Of a DNA stretch of 35,886 bases, positions 1-8,499 are shown one piece after another; position 1 is the stretch's first letter; every line of letters begins with the position of its first letter. The notes under the pieces are model-generated. The model ran no database searches, was not told the origin of the DNA, and saw only the letters and a program-made list of their open reading frames with translations. This stretch comes from Patescibacteria group bacterium (lineage in GTDB: Bacteria > Patescibacteriota > UBA1384 > UBA12157 > JAENIV01): assembly GCA_023485405.1 (NCBI GenBank), contig JAMCZU010000011.1:1-35886 (forward strand), in the 5' to 3' direction. Made by a program: the position numbers and the translations under genes.

Positions 1-516
1 GCAATGATTTCAAAAGCCGATTTAGGCATTCGTCATATTTTGCCGATTTTTCCGTTTCTCTTTGTTTTTATTGCTAAATCGATTAATTTAATTGATTTTA
101 GAAAAATTAAGTTAGCAACAATTGCCTTTTGTTTGCTGATTGTTTGGTATCTAGGTTCGGCTATAATTTCCTTTCCGAATTATCTGGCTTATTTCAATGA
201 ATTTGCCTTTGGTTCTAAAAATGGATATAAAATTCTAGCTGATTCTAATTTGGATTGGGGACAGGATATTTATCGAATTAAAAAATATCTTGATGATCAT
301 AACATTAAAAAAGTATATATTGTTTATCCTTGGGATGGTGATGTGGCTTTAAATTATTATGGTATTAACTTTGAACCATTAACTCCTGATATGAAGAATG
401 TAAAGGGTCCGGTGGTAATTTCAGTGACTTATCTTCAAACCGATGCTTACTTGTGGCTTAAAAAATATTCGTTCGAACAAATTACACCTGGAGTATTTCT
501 CTTTAATATACCTTGA
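1..516 (+). CDS. C-terminal part of a multi-TM membrane glycosyltransferase (GT39/ArnT-like, phospholipid-carrier dependent), truncated by window edge
   Basis: ORF with hydrophobic segments and 'GIRHILPIFPFLF...NYLAYFNEFAFGSKNGYKILADSNLDWGQDI', typical of the C-terminal region of GT39-like glycosyltransferases. Confidence 0.65.
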   Translation, partial: AMISKADLGIRHILPIFPFLFVFIAKSINLIDFRKIKLATIAFCLLIVWYLGSAIISFPNYLAYFNEFAFGSKNGYKILADSNLDWGQDIYRIKKYLDDHNIKKVYIVYPWDGDVALNYYGINFEPLTPDMKNVKGPVVISVTYLQTDAYLWLKKYSFEQITPGVFLFNIP

Positions 517-541
517 TTTTTGCTTAAGCGACAGGTATAAT
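513..541 (+). promoter_or_regulatory. sigma70-like promoter for tRNA-Pro: TTGATT-N17-TATAAT
   Basis: TTGATT 513-518, TATAAT 536-541, 17-nt spacer, about 18 nt upstream of the tRNA; overlaps the stop codon of the preceding gene. Confidence 0.6.
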
Positions 542-558
542 GTATACTTAGAGAGTCT

Positions 559-634
<76 letters not shown>

Positions 635-728
635 CCGCGTCAAACGCGGTTTTAATCCAGGTCAGATATACTTTTAATCCAGGTCAGATGGTTATAGCGT
701 TTGACCGGTGAGTCGCGTCTGACGCGAC
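635..728. repeat. Structured intergenic segment: two perfect hairpins, one 18-bp tandem direct repeat and a competing 9-bp long-range inverted repeat
   Basis: CCGCGT-CAA-ACGCGG (635-649); TTTTAATCCAGGTCAGAT at 650-667 and 672-689; GTCGCGT-CTG-ACGCGAC (712-728); GTCAAACGC (639-647) with GCGTTTGAC (697-705). Confidence 0.85.
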
Positions 729-745
729 CGTTATGGTCATAAAAA

Positions 746-1021
746 ATGTATTATACCTATATTTTAATTAGTGAAAAAGATCACGGTTTGTATATTGGTT
801 TTACTAGTGATCTAGAAAAAAGAATTAAACGTCATCTCTCTGGTCAGGTGACTGCTACAAAAAATCGTTTACCTTTGAAATTAATTTTTTATGAAGGTTT
901 TTTAAATAAAAATGATGCCGAATCCAGAGAAAAATATTTAAAAAGTGGTTATGGCAGAAAGAACCTATATAAAATGCTTCAGAGAACATTAAAAAGATTT
1001 AAATTTGCGGGTATAGCATAG
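746..1021 (+). CDS. Small GIY-YIG endonuclease-like protein (UPF0213/URI type)
   Basis: 'YYTYILISEKDHGLYIGFTSDLEKRIKRHLSG...ESREKYLKSGYGRK', the characteristic single-domain GIY-YIG pattern. Confidence 0.85.
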   Translation: MYYTYILISEKDHGLYIGFTSDLEKRIKRHLSGQVTATKNRLPLKLIFYEGFLNKNDAESREKYLKSGYGRKNLYKMLQRTLKRFKFAGIA

Positions 1022-1080
1022 AGGCAATGCACTTGGTTTCCAACCAAGCTAGAGGGGTCCGATTCCCCTTACCCGCTCCA
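1007..1080 (+). tRNA. tRNA-Gly (anticodon UCC), CCA encoded
   Basis: GCGGGTA/TACCCGC acceptor stem, CTTGG-TTTCCAA-CCAAG anticodon arm, 3' T+CCA; the 5' end overlaps the GIY-YIG ORF. Confidence 0.9.
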
Positions 1081-1155
1081 AGATTATGGAAAGATGCATA
1101 TTTACAATTTACGAACTATAGAGCATAATGTAAGTAAACTGACGATAGGAAAAAT

Positions 1156-1815
1156 ATGAGATTGCAAGATAAAATTAAAGCTATAGAATTGCGTAAACAG
1201 GGTTATAGTTATAACGAAATAAAGAAAATAGTTCCGAATCTTTCAAAAAGTACGCTTTCAAGTTGGGTCAAAAATGTCGAATTATCTTACTCTCAAAAGC
1301 AAAGGATATTAAGTCGAGTAAAAAATGGTTTGGCTAAAGCAAGGATAAAGGGTGCTTGGGCGAATAAAATAAAATCTAAAATAAGAATTAAAAACATCTC
1401 TCAAGAGGCTCAAAAAGAATTTGCAAAATTAGCTAAAAAATCATTATTTTTAATAGGAATGAGTCTTTATTGGGCAGAAGGTAGTAAGAAAAATAGAAGA
1501 TTTGAATTTATTAATTCTGATCCTGAAATGATTAGCCTTATGATGCGTTGGCTAAGAGAAATTTGCCAAATTCGTAACGATCAGATAATTATTCGTATTT
1601 ATATACACGAGTTTTATAAAAACGAAAATTGTGAAAAATTTTGGGCGGAAATAACTGGGTTATCTTTAGATAATTTTGCTTCAACCGTTTATAAGCCTAC
1701 ACCCCATTTAATAAAAAGAAATAAAGATTATAAAGGATGTTGCAGAATTGAAGTAAGAGGTAGTGAACTTTTTTGGAAAGTCATGGCTTGGCAAAAATTA
1801 ATCATAAATTTATAA
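1156..1815 (+). CDS. HTH-domain protein with a LAGLIDADG-like core (putative free-standing homing-type endonuclease)
   Basis: N-terminal HTH 'AIELRKQGYSYNEIKKIVPNLSKSTLSSWV' followed by 'FLIGMSLYWAEGSKKNRRFEFINSDPEMISLMMRWL', a LAGLIDADG-like motif. Confidence 0.6.
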   Translation: MRLQDKIKAIELRKQGYSYNEIKKIVPNLSKSTLSSWVKNVELSYSQKQRILSRVKNGLAKARIKGAWANKIKSKIRIKNISQEAQKEFAKLAKKSLFLIGMSLYWAEGSKKNRRFEFINSDPEMISLMMRWLREICQIRNDQIIIRIYIHEFYKNENCEKFWAEITGLSLDNFASTVYKPTPHLIKRNKDYKGCCRIEVRGSELFWKVMAWQKLIINL

Positions 1816-1818
1816 ATT

Positions 1819-1893
1819 GCCCTCGTGGTGAAATGGATATCACGCTAGACTTCGGATCTAGCGTTAGGGGTTCGAATCCTCTCGAGGGCGCCA
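1819..1893 (+). tRNA. tRNA-Arg (anticodon UCG), CCA encoded
   Basis: GCCCTCG/CGAGGGC acceptor, CTAGA-CTTCGGA-TCTAG anticodon arm, GGTTCGAATCC T-arm, GCCA end. Confidence 0.93.
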
Positions 1894-1912
1894 AAATACT
1901 AAGTTGATAATT

Positions 1913-1933
1913 TCAGCAAAAAGCTGATTTTTT
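1913..1933 (+). terminator. Intrinsic terminator after tRNA-Arg
   Basis: TCAGC-AAAAA-GCTGA followed by TTTTTT. Confidence 0.6.
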
Positions 1934-1968
1934 AGTTGTTAATATTTAAAATGCTAGAGTGAGGTAAC

Positions 1969-2994
1969 TTGCAAGTCAAAATAATTTGTACCATTGGACC
2001 CAATTCCGAGTCTGAAGAAAAGATTAAAGATTTAGTTTCAGCTGGAATGAACATTGCCCGATTTAATTTTTCACATGATGGTCATGAAATTCAGGGTAAA
2101 AGAATTAATTTGGTGAAATTTTGGGCAAAAAAACTTAAAAAAGATGTTAAAATACTTTGCGATTTACAGGGTCCCAAAATTAGAATCGCGGATTTTAAAA
2201 ATTATCCTTTAAAAATTAAAGATGGCCAAAATATTATTTTAGTCACTAATGTTTGTAAAAATATTAAGCCTAATGAAATTGTGATTGTAGATCCTTATCT
2301 TCATGGTGATGTTAAGCCTCAAGATATCATTTTAATTGATGATGGTTCGATTGAACTTGTGGTTACAAAAGCTGTTAACCATCGAATATATTGTAAAGTG
2401 ATCCGTGGCGGAGACATTTATCCAAAAAAGGGAGTTAACCTTCCTTTGACTCAAACAACAACGGCCTCGATCACAAATAAAGATATTAAAGATTTAAAGT
2501 TTATTTTAACTAAAAATCCTGATTGGGTGGCGATCTCTTTTGTTCAAGATGAAAAAGACGTTCAGAAAGTCAAAAAAATTATTGGGCAAAAAGATATTAA
2601 AGTAATGTGTAAAATTGAACGGGCGATTGCTTTTAAAAATATTATGGCAATTATTCAAGCAGCTGATGGGGTAATGGTGGCAAGAGGTGATTTAGGGGTG
2701 GAAATGCCCATTGAAAAATTACCAATTATTCAAAAGCAAATTATTAAATTTGCAAATTTTGCCGGGAAACCAGTCGTCACAGCAACCCATATGCTTTCTT
2801 CAATGATTAATGCGACTTTCCCAACCAGAGCCGAAGTAACGGATATTGCTAATGCAATTTTTGATGGCGCCGACGCTGTAATGCTTTCTAATGAAACTAC
2901 GGTTGGGAAGTACCCCGTTGAGGCATTGAAAGTAATGAAAAAAGTAGTTCGGGCGACAGAAAATTATGCTTTTTATCGAGAAAATAAGCTCTAG
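1969..2994 (+). CDS. pyk: Pyruvate kinase, short form lacking the C-terminal domain (TTG start)
   Basis: '[34 protein letters not shown]-like', 'DLQGPKIRI', '[24 protein letters not shown]', '[26 protein letters not shown]'; only 341 aa. Confidence 0.93.
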   Translation: [341 protein letters not shown]

Positions 2995-3000
2995 ATTTTC

Positions 3001-3029
3001 TTGAGAAAAAACAATAGTTCTGTTAAAAT
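3001..3029 (+). promoter_or_regulatory. Promoter for tRNA-His: TTGAGA-N17-TAAAAT
   Basis: TTGAGA 3001-3006, TAAAAT 3024-3029, 17-nt spacer, 10 nt before the tRNA. Confidence 0.55.
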
Positions 3030-3039
3030 AATATCAGAT

Positions 3040-3117
3040 GGTGGCTGTAGCTTAGCGGCTTAAAGCACTTGGATGTGGCCCAAGAGATCGTGGGTTCGAA
3101 TCCCATCAGCCACCCCA
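3040..3117 (+). tRNA. tRNA-His (anticodon GUG) with encoded G-1 and CCA
   Basis: G + GTGGCTG/CAGCCAC + C73 + CCA; CTTGG-ATGTGGC-CCAAG anticodon arm. Confidence 0.94.
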
Positions 3118-3184
3118 ATAAAATTTAGTCAAAGGAGGGTGAAATGTTCTATATAATTATTAGTTATACTATCAAAGAGTAAAA

Positions 3185-5623
3185 ATGTCTAAGATAGTTG
3201 GTCTAAATGAAAATCAAGTTTTAGGACTACGCCTTCAATTTGGTGAAAATGTTCTTTTAGTAAAGAAAGAAATTTCTTGGACTACAATTCTTTGGGCTCA
3301 ATTTAAATCGCCGATCATTTATATTTTACTTGCTGTGGGGGGAATATCTTTTTTGATGGGAGAAAAAATTGATGGCAGTTTGACTTTAGCCGTACTGGTG
3401 GTCAATGTCCTGATGGGTTTTTATCAAGAATACAGTGCCCATAAAACTTTAGAAGCTTTAAGAAGATTAATTAAACCCAAAACGGTTGTTATTCGCGATG
3501 GCAAAAGAATTGAAATAGATGCCAAAGAATTAGTACCTGGTGACTATGTAGTTTTGAGTTCTGGAGATAAAGTTCCGGCCGATGGTAGCTTAATTGAAGC
3601 AAGCAAGATCTTGGTCAATGAGGCAATTTTAACCGGCGAAGAAGAGGCAATCCCCAAATTTGAAATTGGTAGTCCAAATTTATTTATGGGGACAATCATT
3701 GTTTCAGGTAAAGGTGTGATGAAAGTTGAAAAAATAGGTCGAGCGACAGAAATGGGTAAAATTGGCCAAAGTCTAGAAGAAATTACTGAAAAAGAAACCC
3801 CTTTGCAAATTCGAATCAATGCTTTTATAAAAAATTTAGCTTGGATTATTCTTACAATTTGTATTTTAATTTTTATTCTTGGTATTTGGCATGGCGAAAA
3901 TATCTGGGAAATGCTTAAACTTTCGATTATTCTATCAATCACCGCTCTACCAGAGGCTTTGCCAATTGCCTTAACGGTAATTTTAGCCTTGGGAATGAGA
4001 AAAATTTTAAAAAGAAATGGTTTGGTACGAAAGCTTTTATCGATTGAGGCTTTGGGTTCAACTTCGGTTATTTGTACCGACAAAACTGGGACTTTGACCG
4101 AAGGAAATATGAAAGTGGTAAAATTTGACGTGGCTGATAAAGAAAGAAGTTTGCAAGTGTTAGTACTAAATAACGAACAAAAATCAAGTTTGGAAATTGC
4201 TCTTTGGAATTATGCTGAAAAAGTTGATAAACAAAGTCCTCAGGAAATTTATGATCAATATGAAAAGATTGATGAAGAACCATTTGACAGTGAAAAAAAA
4301 TATTCAATGAGTATCAACCGTATTGATGGAGAAAATGTTGCTTTGTTAATGGGAGCGCCAGAAAAAATAATTTCTTTTTGCAATTTAAATGAAAAAAAGA
4401 AAAAAGACATTTTGGCAAAAATCGATCTATGGGCCAATGAAGGTTTGAGAATTTTAGGCTTGGCTTATAAAAAAGATGGTAATTTGGTGGGGGAAAAGAA
4501 AGATTTTCAATATTTAGGATTAGTTGGTCTGCAAGATCCGATTAGGGCAGAAGTAAAAGAAGTCATTGCTACTACTCAAAATGCGGGTATTAAAATAAAA
4601 ATTGTCACTGGTGATTATCGTAAAACTGCCGAGAGAGTGGCAGCCAGCCTTGGTTTTAAAATTGAGGCTGATAATGTGATTGAAGGTCAAGCACTAGAAG
4701 AAATGTCAGACGAGGAACTCAAATTATGCGTCGAAAAGACAATTCTTTTTACTCGAGTTTTACCGCATCAAAAACTTAAAATTGTCAAAGCTCTACAAGA
4801 AAATGGTGAAGTGGTGGCGATGACTGGTGACGGGGTAAATGACGCTCCGGCTTTAAAAAAATCTGACATTGGGATTGCTGTTGGTGGCGCCACTGACGTG
4901 GCTAAAGAAGCGAGTGATTTAATTTTACTTGATAGTAATTTTAAAACTATCGTGGCAGCTTGTGAGGAAGGAAGATTAATTTTATCAAACATTAAAAAGG
5001 TTGTTGGTTATGTCTTGTCAAATTCATTTGCCGGGATTATTTTAATTTTTGGCGCGATTATTTTAGATTTACCAGCACCATTAGTGGTAGTTCAAATTTT
5101 ATGGATCAATCTTATTTGTGATGGTCCACCGGACATCCTTTTAGGCTTTGAACCGAAAGAAAATGATTTAATGGAGCGAAGACCTAAAGGAATCCAAAAA
5201 GAAGGTTTGATTAATCGTCAGATGAAATTTTTGATTTTTATTACTAGTTCAACAATTGGCTTGTTGTCTTTATTGATTTTTTGGTACTATAAAAATGTAA
5301 CAAATGATTTGACTTTATCAAGGACAATTGTTTTTGCGGCACTGGCATTAGTAAGCTTAGTTTATGTTCTTTCGTTTAAGAATTTAAAAAAATCGATTTT
5401 TACAACTGAAAACTTTTTTGCCAATACTTATTTATTTTATGGTTTAATTTATGGATTTTTATTGATTTTAGTTGCAATTTATGTACCATTTTTTAATAAT
5501 TTATTAAAGACAACACCATTGCAATTTAGTCATTGGTTACCTGTTTTATCGGTGGCATTTATTACCACATTTTTTATAGAAATAGTAAAATATATTGGGA
5601 ATAAAAAATATGAATACCATTGA
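3185..5623 (+). CDS. P2-type cation-transporting ATPase (Ca2+-ATPase-like)
   Basis: 'TGEEEAIPK', 'ITALPEALPIAL', 'CTDKTGTLTEG', 'MTGDGVNDAPALKKSDIGIAVG'; 812 aa. Confidence 0.92.
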   Translation: MSKIVGLNENQVLGLRLQFGENVLLVKKEISWTTILWAQFKSPIIYILLAVGGISFLMGEKIDGSLTLAVLVVNVLMGFYQEYSAHKTLEALRRLIKPKTVVIRDGKRIEIDAKELVPGDYVVLSSGDKVPADGSLIEASKILVNEAILTGEEEAIPKFEIGSPNLFMGTIIVSGKGVMKVEKIGRATEMGKIGQSLEEITEKETPLQIRINAFIKNLAWIILTICILIFILGIWHGENIWEMLKLSIILSITALPEALPIALTVILALGMRKILKRNGLVRKLLSIEALGSTSVICTDKTGTLTEGNMKVVKFDVADKERSLQVLVLNNEQKSSLEIALWNYAEKVDKQSPQEIYDQYEKIDEEPFDSEKKYSMSINRIDGENVALLMGAPEKIISFCNLNEKKKKDILAKIDLWANEGLRILGLAYKKDGNLVGEKKDFQYLGLVGLQDPIRAEVKEVIATTQNAGIKIKIVTGDYRKTAERVAASLGFKIEADNVIEGQALEEMSDEELKLCVEKTILFTRVLPHQKLKIVKALQENGEVVAMTGDGVNDAPALKKSDIGIAVGGATDVAKEASDLILLDSNFKTIVAACEEGRLILSNIKKVVGYVLSNSFAGIILIFGAIILDLPAPLVVVQILWINLICDGPPDILLGFEPKENDLMERRPKGIQKEGLINRQMKFLIFITSSTIGLLSLLIFWYYKNVTNDLTLSRTIVFAALALVSLVYVLSFKNLKKSIFTTENFFANTYLFYGLIYGFLLILVAIYVPFFNNLLKTTPLQFSHWLPVLSVAFITTFFIEIVKYIGNKKYEYH

Positions 5624-6551
5624 AGTTAAAAATCTAAAAAAATATTTTGGTAAAACCAAAGCGGTTGATGATATTTCGTTTGAAGTTCGTAGAGGTGAAA
5701 TTTTCGGATTTCTAGGACCCAATGGAGCAGGTAAGACAACTACTATTCGTTGTCTTTTGGGTTTTATTCAACCAACCGAAGGTTCAATAAAGATTTTAGA
5801 TCATGATCTAACTCAAAAAAACTTTTTTATTAAAGAAAAAGTTGGTTATCTTTCTGGTGACGTTCGTCTTTATGATGGGTGGACGGGTGAAGATCACATT
5901 AAATTTTTAGAGTCTTTGCGCCGTGGACAGAAGTCTATTTCTCAAAAATTAGTTTCCGATCTTAATTTTAATCCAAAAATAAAATTTAAATCCCTCTCAT
6001 CTGGTAACAAGCAAAAACTTGGACTTATTTTGGCCTTGAGCTTCCAGCCAGAACTAATTATTATGGACGAACCAACGGTTGGTTTGGATCCACTTCTTCA
6101 AAATACTATTTATGAGATTTTGGAGGAATTCAAAAAACAAGGGACGACAATATTTATGTCTTCTCATAATTTAGCGGAGGTTGATCGTTTATGTAACCGG
6201 GTGGGTATTATTAAAGATGGTAAATTAATGACCATTGAAGGCATTCAAGAGTTAAAAGATAAAAGAATGCACGTGGTTAAAGTTTATCTTAATGGTCCAT
6301 TCAACCAGCAAGATTTTGTTTTTGACAGTATTGAAATTCAAAAAGAATTACCTGGAGGATTAGAATTAGGAGTCAGAGGTGATATTAATCCTTTAATTCA
6401 AAAGTTGGGAAGTTACAATGTTCGTGAATTAGAAATTACCCATGCCTCTTTAGAAGAAATCTTTTTGGAATTTTACGGTGCTTCAACTAATTATTTAGAA
6501 AACAAAAATCAAAACAAAAGTGATTTATTAGAAATTCCCAAAATGGAGTAA
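5610..6551 (+). CDS. ABC transporter ATP-binding protein (ABC-2 exporter type)
   Basis: Walker A 'GPNGAGKTTT', signature 'LSSGNKQKLGL', Walker B 'LIIMDEPTVGLDP'; start set at 5610 (MNTIEVKN), overlapping the previous stop. Confidence 0.93.
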   Translation: MNTIEVKNLKKYFGKTKAVDDISFEVRRGEIFGFLGPNGAGKTTTIRCLLGFIQPTEGSIKILDHDLTQKNFFIKEKVGYLSGDVRLYDGWTGEDHIKFLESLRRGQKSISQKLVSDLNFNPKIKFKSLSSGNKQKLGLILALSFQPELIIMDEPTVGLDPLLQNTIYEILEEFKKQGTTIFMSSHNLAEVDRLCNRVGIIKDGKLMTIEGIQELKDKRMHVVKVYLNGPFNQQDFVFDSIEIQKELPGGLELGVRGDINPLIQKLGSYNVRELEITHASLEEIFLEFYGASTNYLENKNQNKSDLLEIPKME

Positions 6552-6553
6552 GA

Positions 6554-7357
6554 ATGTTTGCAATTTTTTCTCGAGCAATTAAAGACCGAAGGATAATCAT
6601 TTTAATTTATTGTTTGGCTGGTGTTGCTTTTCTTTGGATGTATATTGCTTTATTTCCGGCTTTTAAAGACCAATCAGCAAGTATGGAACAATTATTGAAA
6701 AATTATCCCGAATCATTTCTAAAAGCGTTCAATGTTGACATTAAATCTTTTACTACTTTAGAGGGGTATTTAGCGACCGAACAGTTTTCTTTTATGTGGC
6801 CACTTTTGGCTATTTTTATGACTGTTGGTTTTGCGGCGGCCAGTTTTGCCGGTGAAATTGAAAGTGGTACGATTGAAATTTTGCTGGCGCAACCCCTCTC
6901 CAGGGCTCGGTTATTTATTGGTCGTTATTTAGCAGGCTTGGCAATGTTTATTGTTTTTGTTTTCTTTTCTATTTTTGCTGCTTTGCCTATTAGTGCGATT
7001 TATCATATAAATTTTAAAGCTGAAAATTTTGTTATGGTAGCTATTTTAGCTTTTTTATTTGGCTTGGCAATTTATAGTATTGCGATGTTTTTGTCGGCTC
7101 TTTTTTCTGATAAAGGAAAAGTTTTTTTCATTACAGGCGGTCTTTTAGTGGTGATGTATGTTCTAAATATTTTATCGGCGCTAAAAGAAAATTTAGCAGA
7201 CTTAAAGTATTTGTCGTTTTTTTATTATTTTAATCCTAACAAAGCCTTAATCTACAAAGAGATTGATAGTTGGTCTTATGTTGTTTTTTTGGGTCTCGCT
7301 TTTATTTTTACAATTTTAGGACTAATCATTTTTAGAAAAAGAGATATTACGACTTAA
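6554..7357 (+). CDS. ABC-2 type permease, partner of the preceding ATPase
   Basis: Six-TM-like profile with 'SFAGEIESGTIEILLAQPLSRARLFIGRYLAGL'. Confidence 0.85.
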   Translation: MFAIFSRAIKDRRIIILIYCLAGVAFLWMYIALFPAFKDQSASMEQLLKNYPESFLKAFNVDIKSFTTLEGYLATEQFSFMWPLLAIFMTVGFAAASFAGEIESGTIEILLAQPLSRARLFIGRYLAGLAMFIVFVFFSIFAALPISAIYHINFKAENFVMVAILAFLFGLAIYSIAMFLSALFSDKGKVFFITGGLLVVMYVLNILSALKENLADLKYLSFFYYFNPNKALIYKEIDSWSYVVFLGLAFIFTILGLIIFRKRDITT

Positions 7358-8190
7358 TAAAGATTTTTGCCTTGAACCCAATCAATAAAGGTGGGCATTT
7401 CGTCGTCAATATGAACTCGTGGTAAAGTATAGATTGAATTACCATCTTTAATTTCTTGATCTACTTTATGTCGGGTAGTCACTGCCGCCAAATAACCGGC
7501 ATTTTTGACTGCCAAAATTGTATTAGCAGAATATGCTCCGCCAGGATAACAAAAATATTTAATTTCAGTACCAAGATTTTGTTCTAAAAGACGTTTACTT
7601 TCTTCTGATTCGTATTTAAGTTGGTTTTCTGGCATTTTGGACATATCGTCATGGTTGACACTATGAGAACCAATGATATTGCCGGCTTTTTGCAATTCTT
7701 TAAGTTGGTCCCAAGTCATACCGCCTTTGTTTAAATTATTCATTTTAATGAAAAAGGTAGCAGTAAAGCCATATTTTTTTAAAATAGGGAAAGCGTTTTT
7801 AAATTGATCTTCGAGGCCGTCATCAAAAGTAATGATAATGGGTTTTTTGGGAATTTTTTCTTTACCTAAAGCCGCAGCGTAAAATTGATCAAAAGAAATA
7901 ATATGATAACCATTATCTTTTAGCCATTTCATTTGTTGGTCAAAGATTTCTGGTGAAACATAATAACTGTTTTGAGGTCTTTTAAGGGCAATATGGTGGT
8001 AAACAAGGATTGGGGCGTAAAATTTACCTTGAGGAGTTATACCTTCGTCTGATGAAACTATTGCTAATGGTTCAGTAGTGCTTGCGCCTTTGACTGTTTG
8101 GCGAGGTTTCTGATTAAAAAAACTATATTTGACCAAAATTCCTGTTACTAAAAGTACACCAATAACAATAAAAATTTTTTTATAAGGCAT
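7354..8190 (-). CDS. Membrane-anchored polysaccharide deacetylase (NodB domain)
   Basis: N-terminal TM, 'PIIITFDDGLEDQ', 'GSHSVNH', 'YFCYPGGAYS'. Confidence 0.9.
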   Translation of the reverse strand: MPYKKIFIVIGVLLVTGILVKYSFFNQKPRQTVKGASTTEPLAIVSSDEGITPQGKFYAPILVYHHIALKRPQNSYYVSPEIFDQQMKWLKDNGYHIISFDQFYAAALGKEKIPKKPIIITFDDGLEDQFKNAFPILKKYGFTATFFIKMNNLNKGGMTWDQLKELQKAGNIIGSHSVNHDDMSKMPENQLKYESEESKRLLEQNLGTEIKYFCYPGGAYSANTILAVKNAGYLAAVTTRHKVDQEIKDGNSIYTLPRVHIDDEMPTFIDWVQGKNLY

Positions 8191-8279
8191 TATATTTTTA
8201 TTTTATCATAAATTCAGAATTTGTCGCTATTTAACTCTTTAAAGTTCTGTTTAAATCTGTTATACTTAAACTAGCTTTT

Positions 8280-8355
8280 GCGCCCGTAGCTCAGTGGATA
8301 GAGCGAATGTTTTCTAAACATTAGGTCGCAGGTTCGAGTCCTGCTGGGCGCACCA
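8280..8355 (+). tRNA. tRNA-Arg (anticodon UCU), CCA encoded
   Basis: GCGCCCG/TGGGCGC acceptor (with wobble), AATGT-TTTCTAA-ACATT anticodon arm, ACCA end. Confidence 0.93.
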
Positions 8356-8362
8356 AAAATTT

Positions 8363-8437
8363 GGGTCCGTAACTCAGTGGTAGAGTAGCTGGCTCTTAAC
8401 CAGTTTGTCGTGGGTTCGAATCCCACCGGACCCTCCA
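8363..8437 (+). tRNA. tRNA-Lys (anticodon CUU), CCA encoded
   Basis: GGGTCCG/CGGACCC acceptor, CTGG-CTCTTAA-CCAG anticodon arm, TCCA end. Confidence 0.92.
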
Positions 8438-8467
8438 CTTAGATTATGGAACTTCCTAAGTGGAGGG
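8431..8467. repeat. Perfect 12-bp inverted repeat (13-nt loop) overlapping the tRNA-Lys 3' end
   Basis: CCCTCCACTTAG (8431-8442) / CTAAGTGGAGGG (8456-8467). Confidence 0.9.
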
Positions 8468-8499
8468 AACTCATATATTATAAATTTGATCTTTAATAA

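Noticed and set aside
3544-4083. Minus-strand 179-aa ORF inside the cation ATPase
   Set aside because: Antisense shadow ORF with no family motif; the sense strand encodes a clear P-type ATPase.
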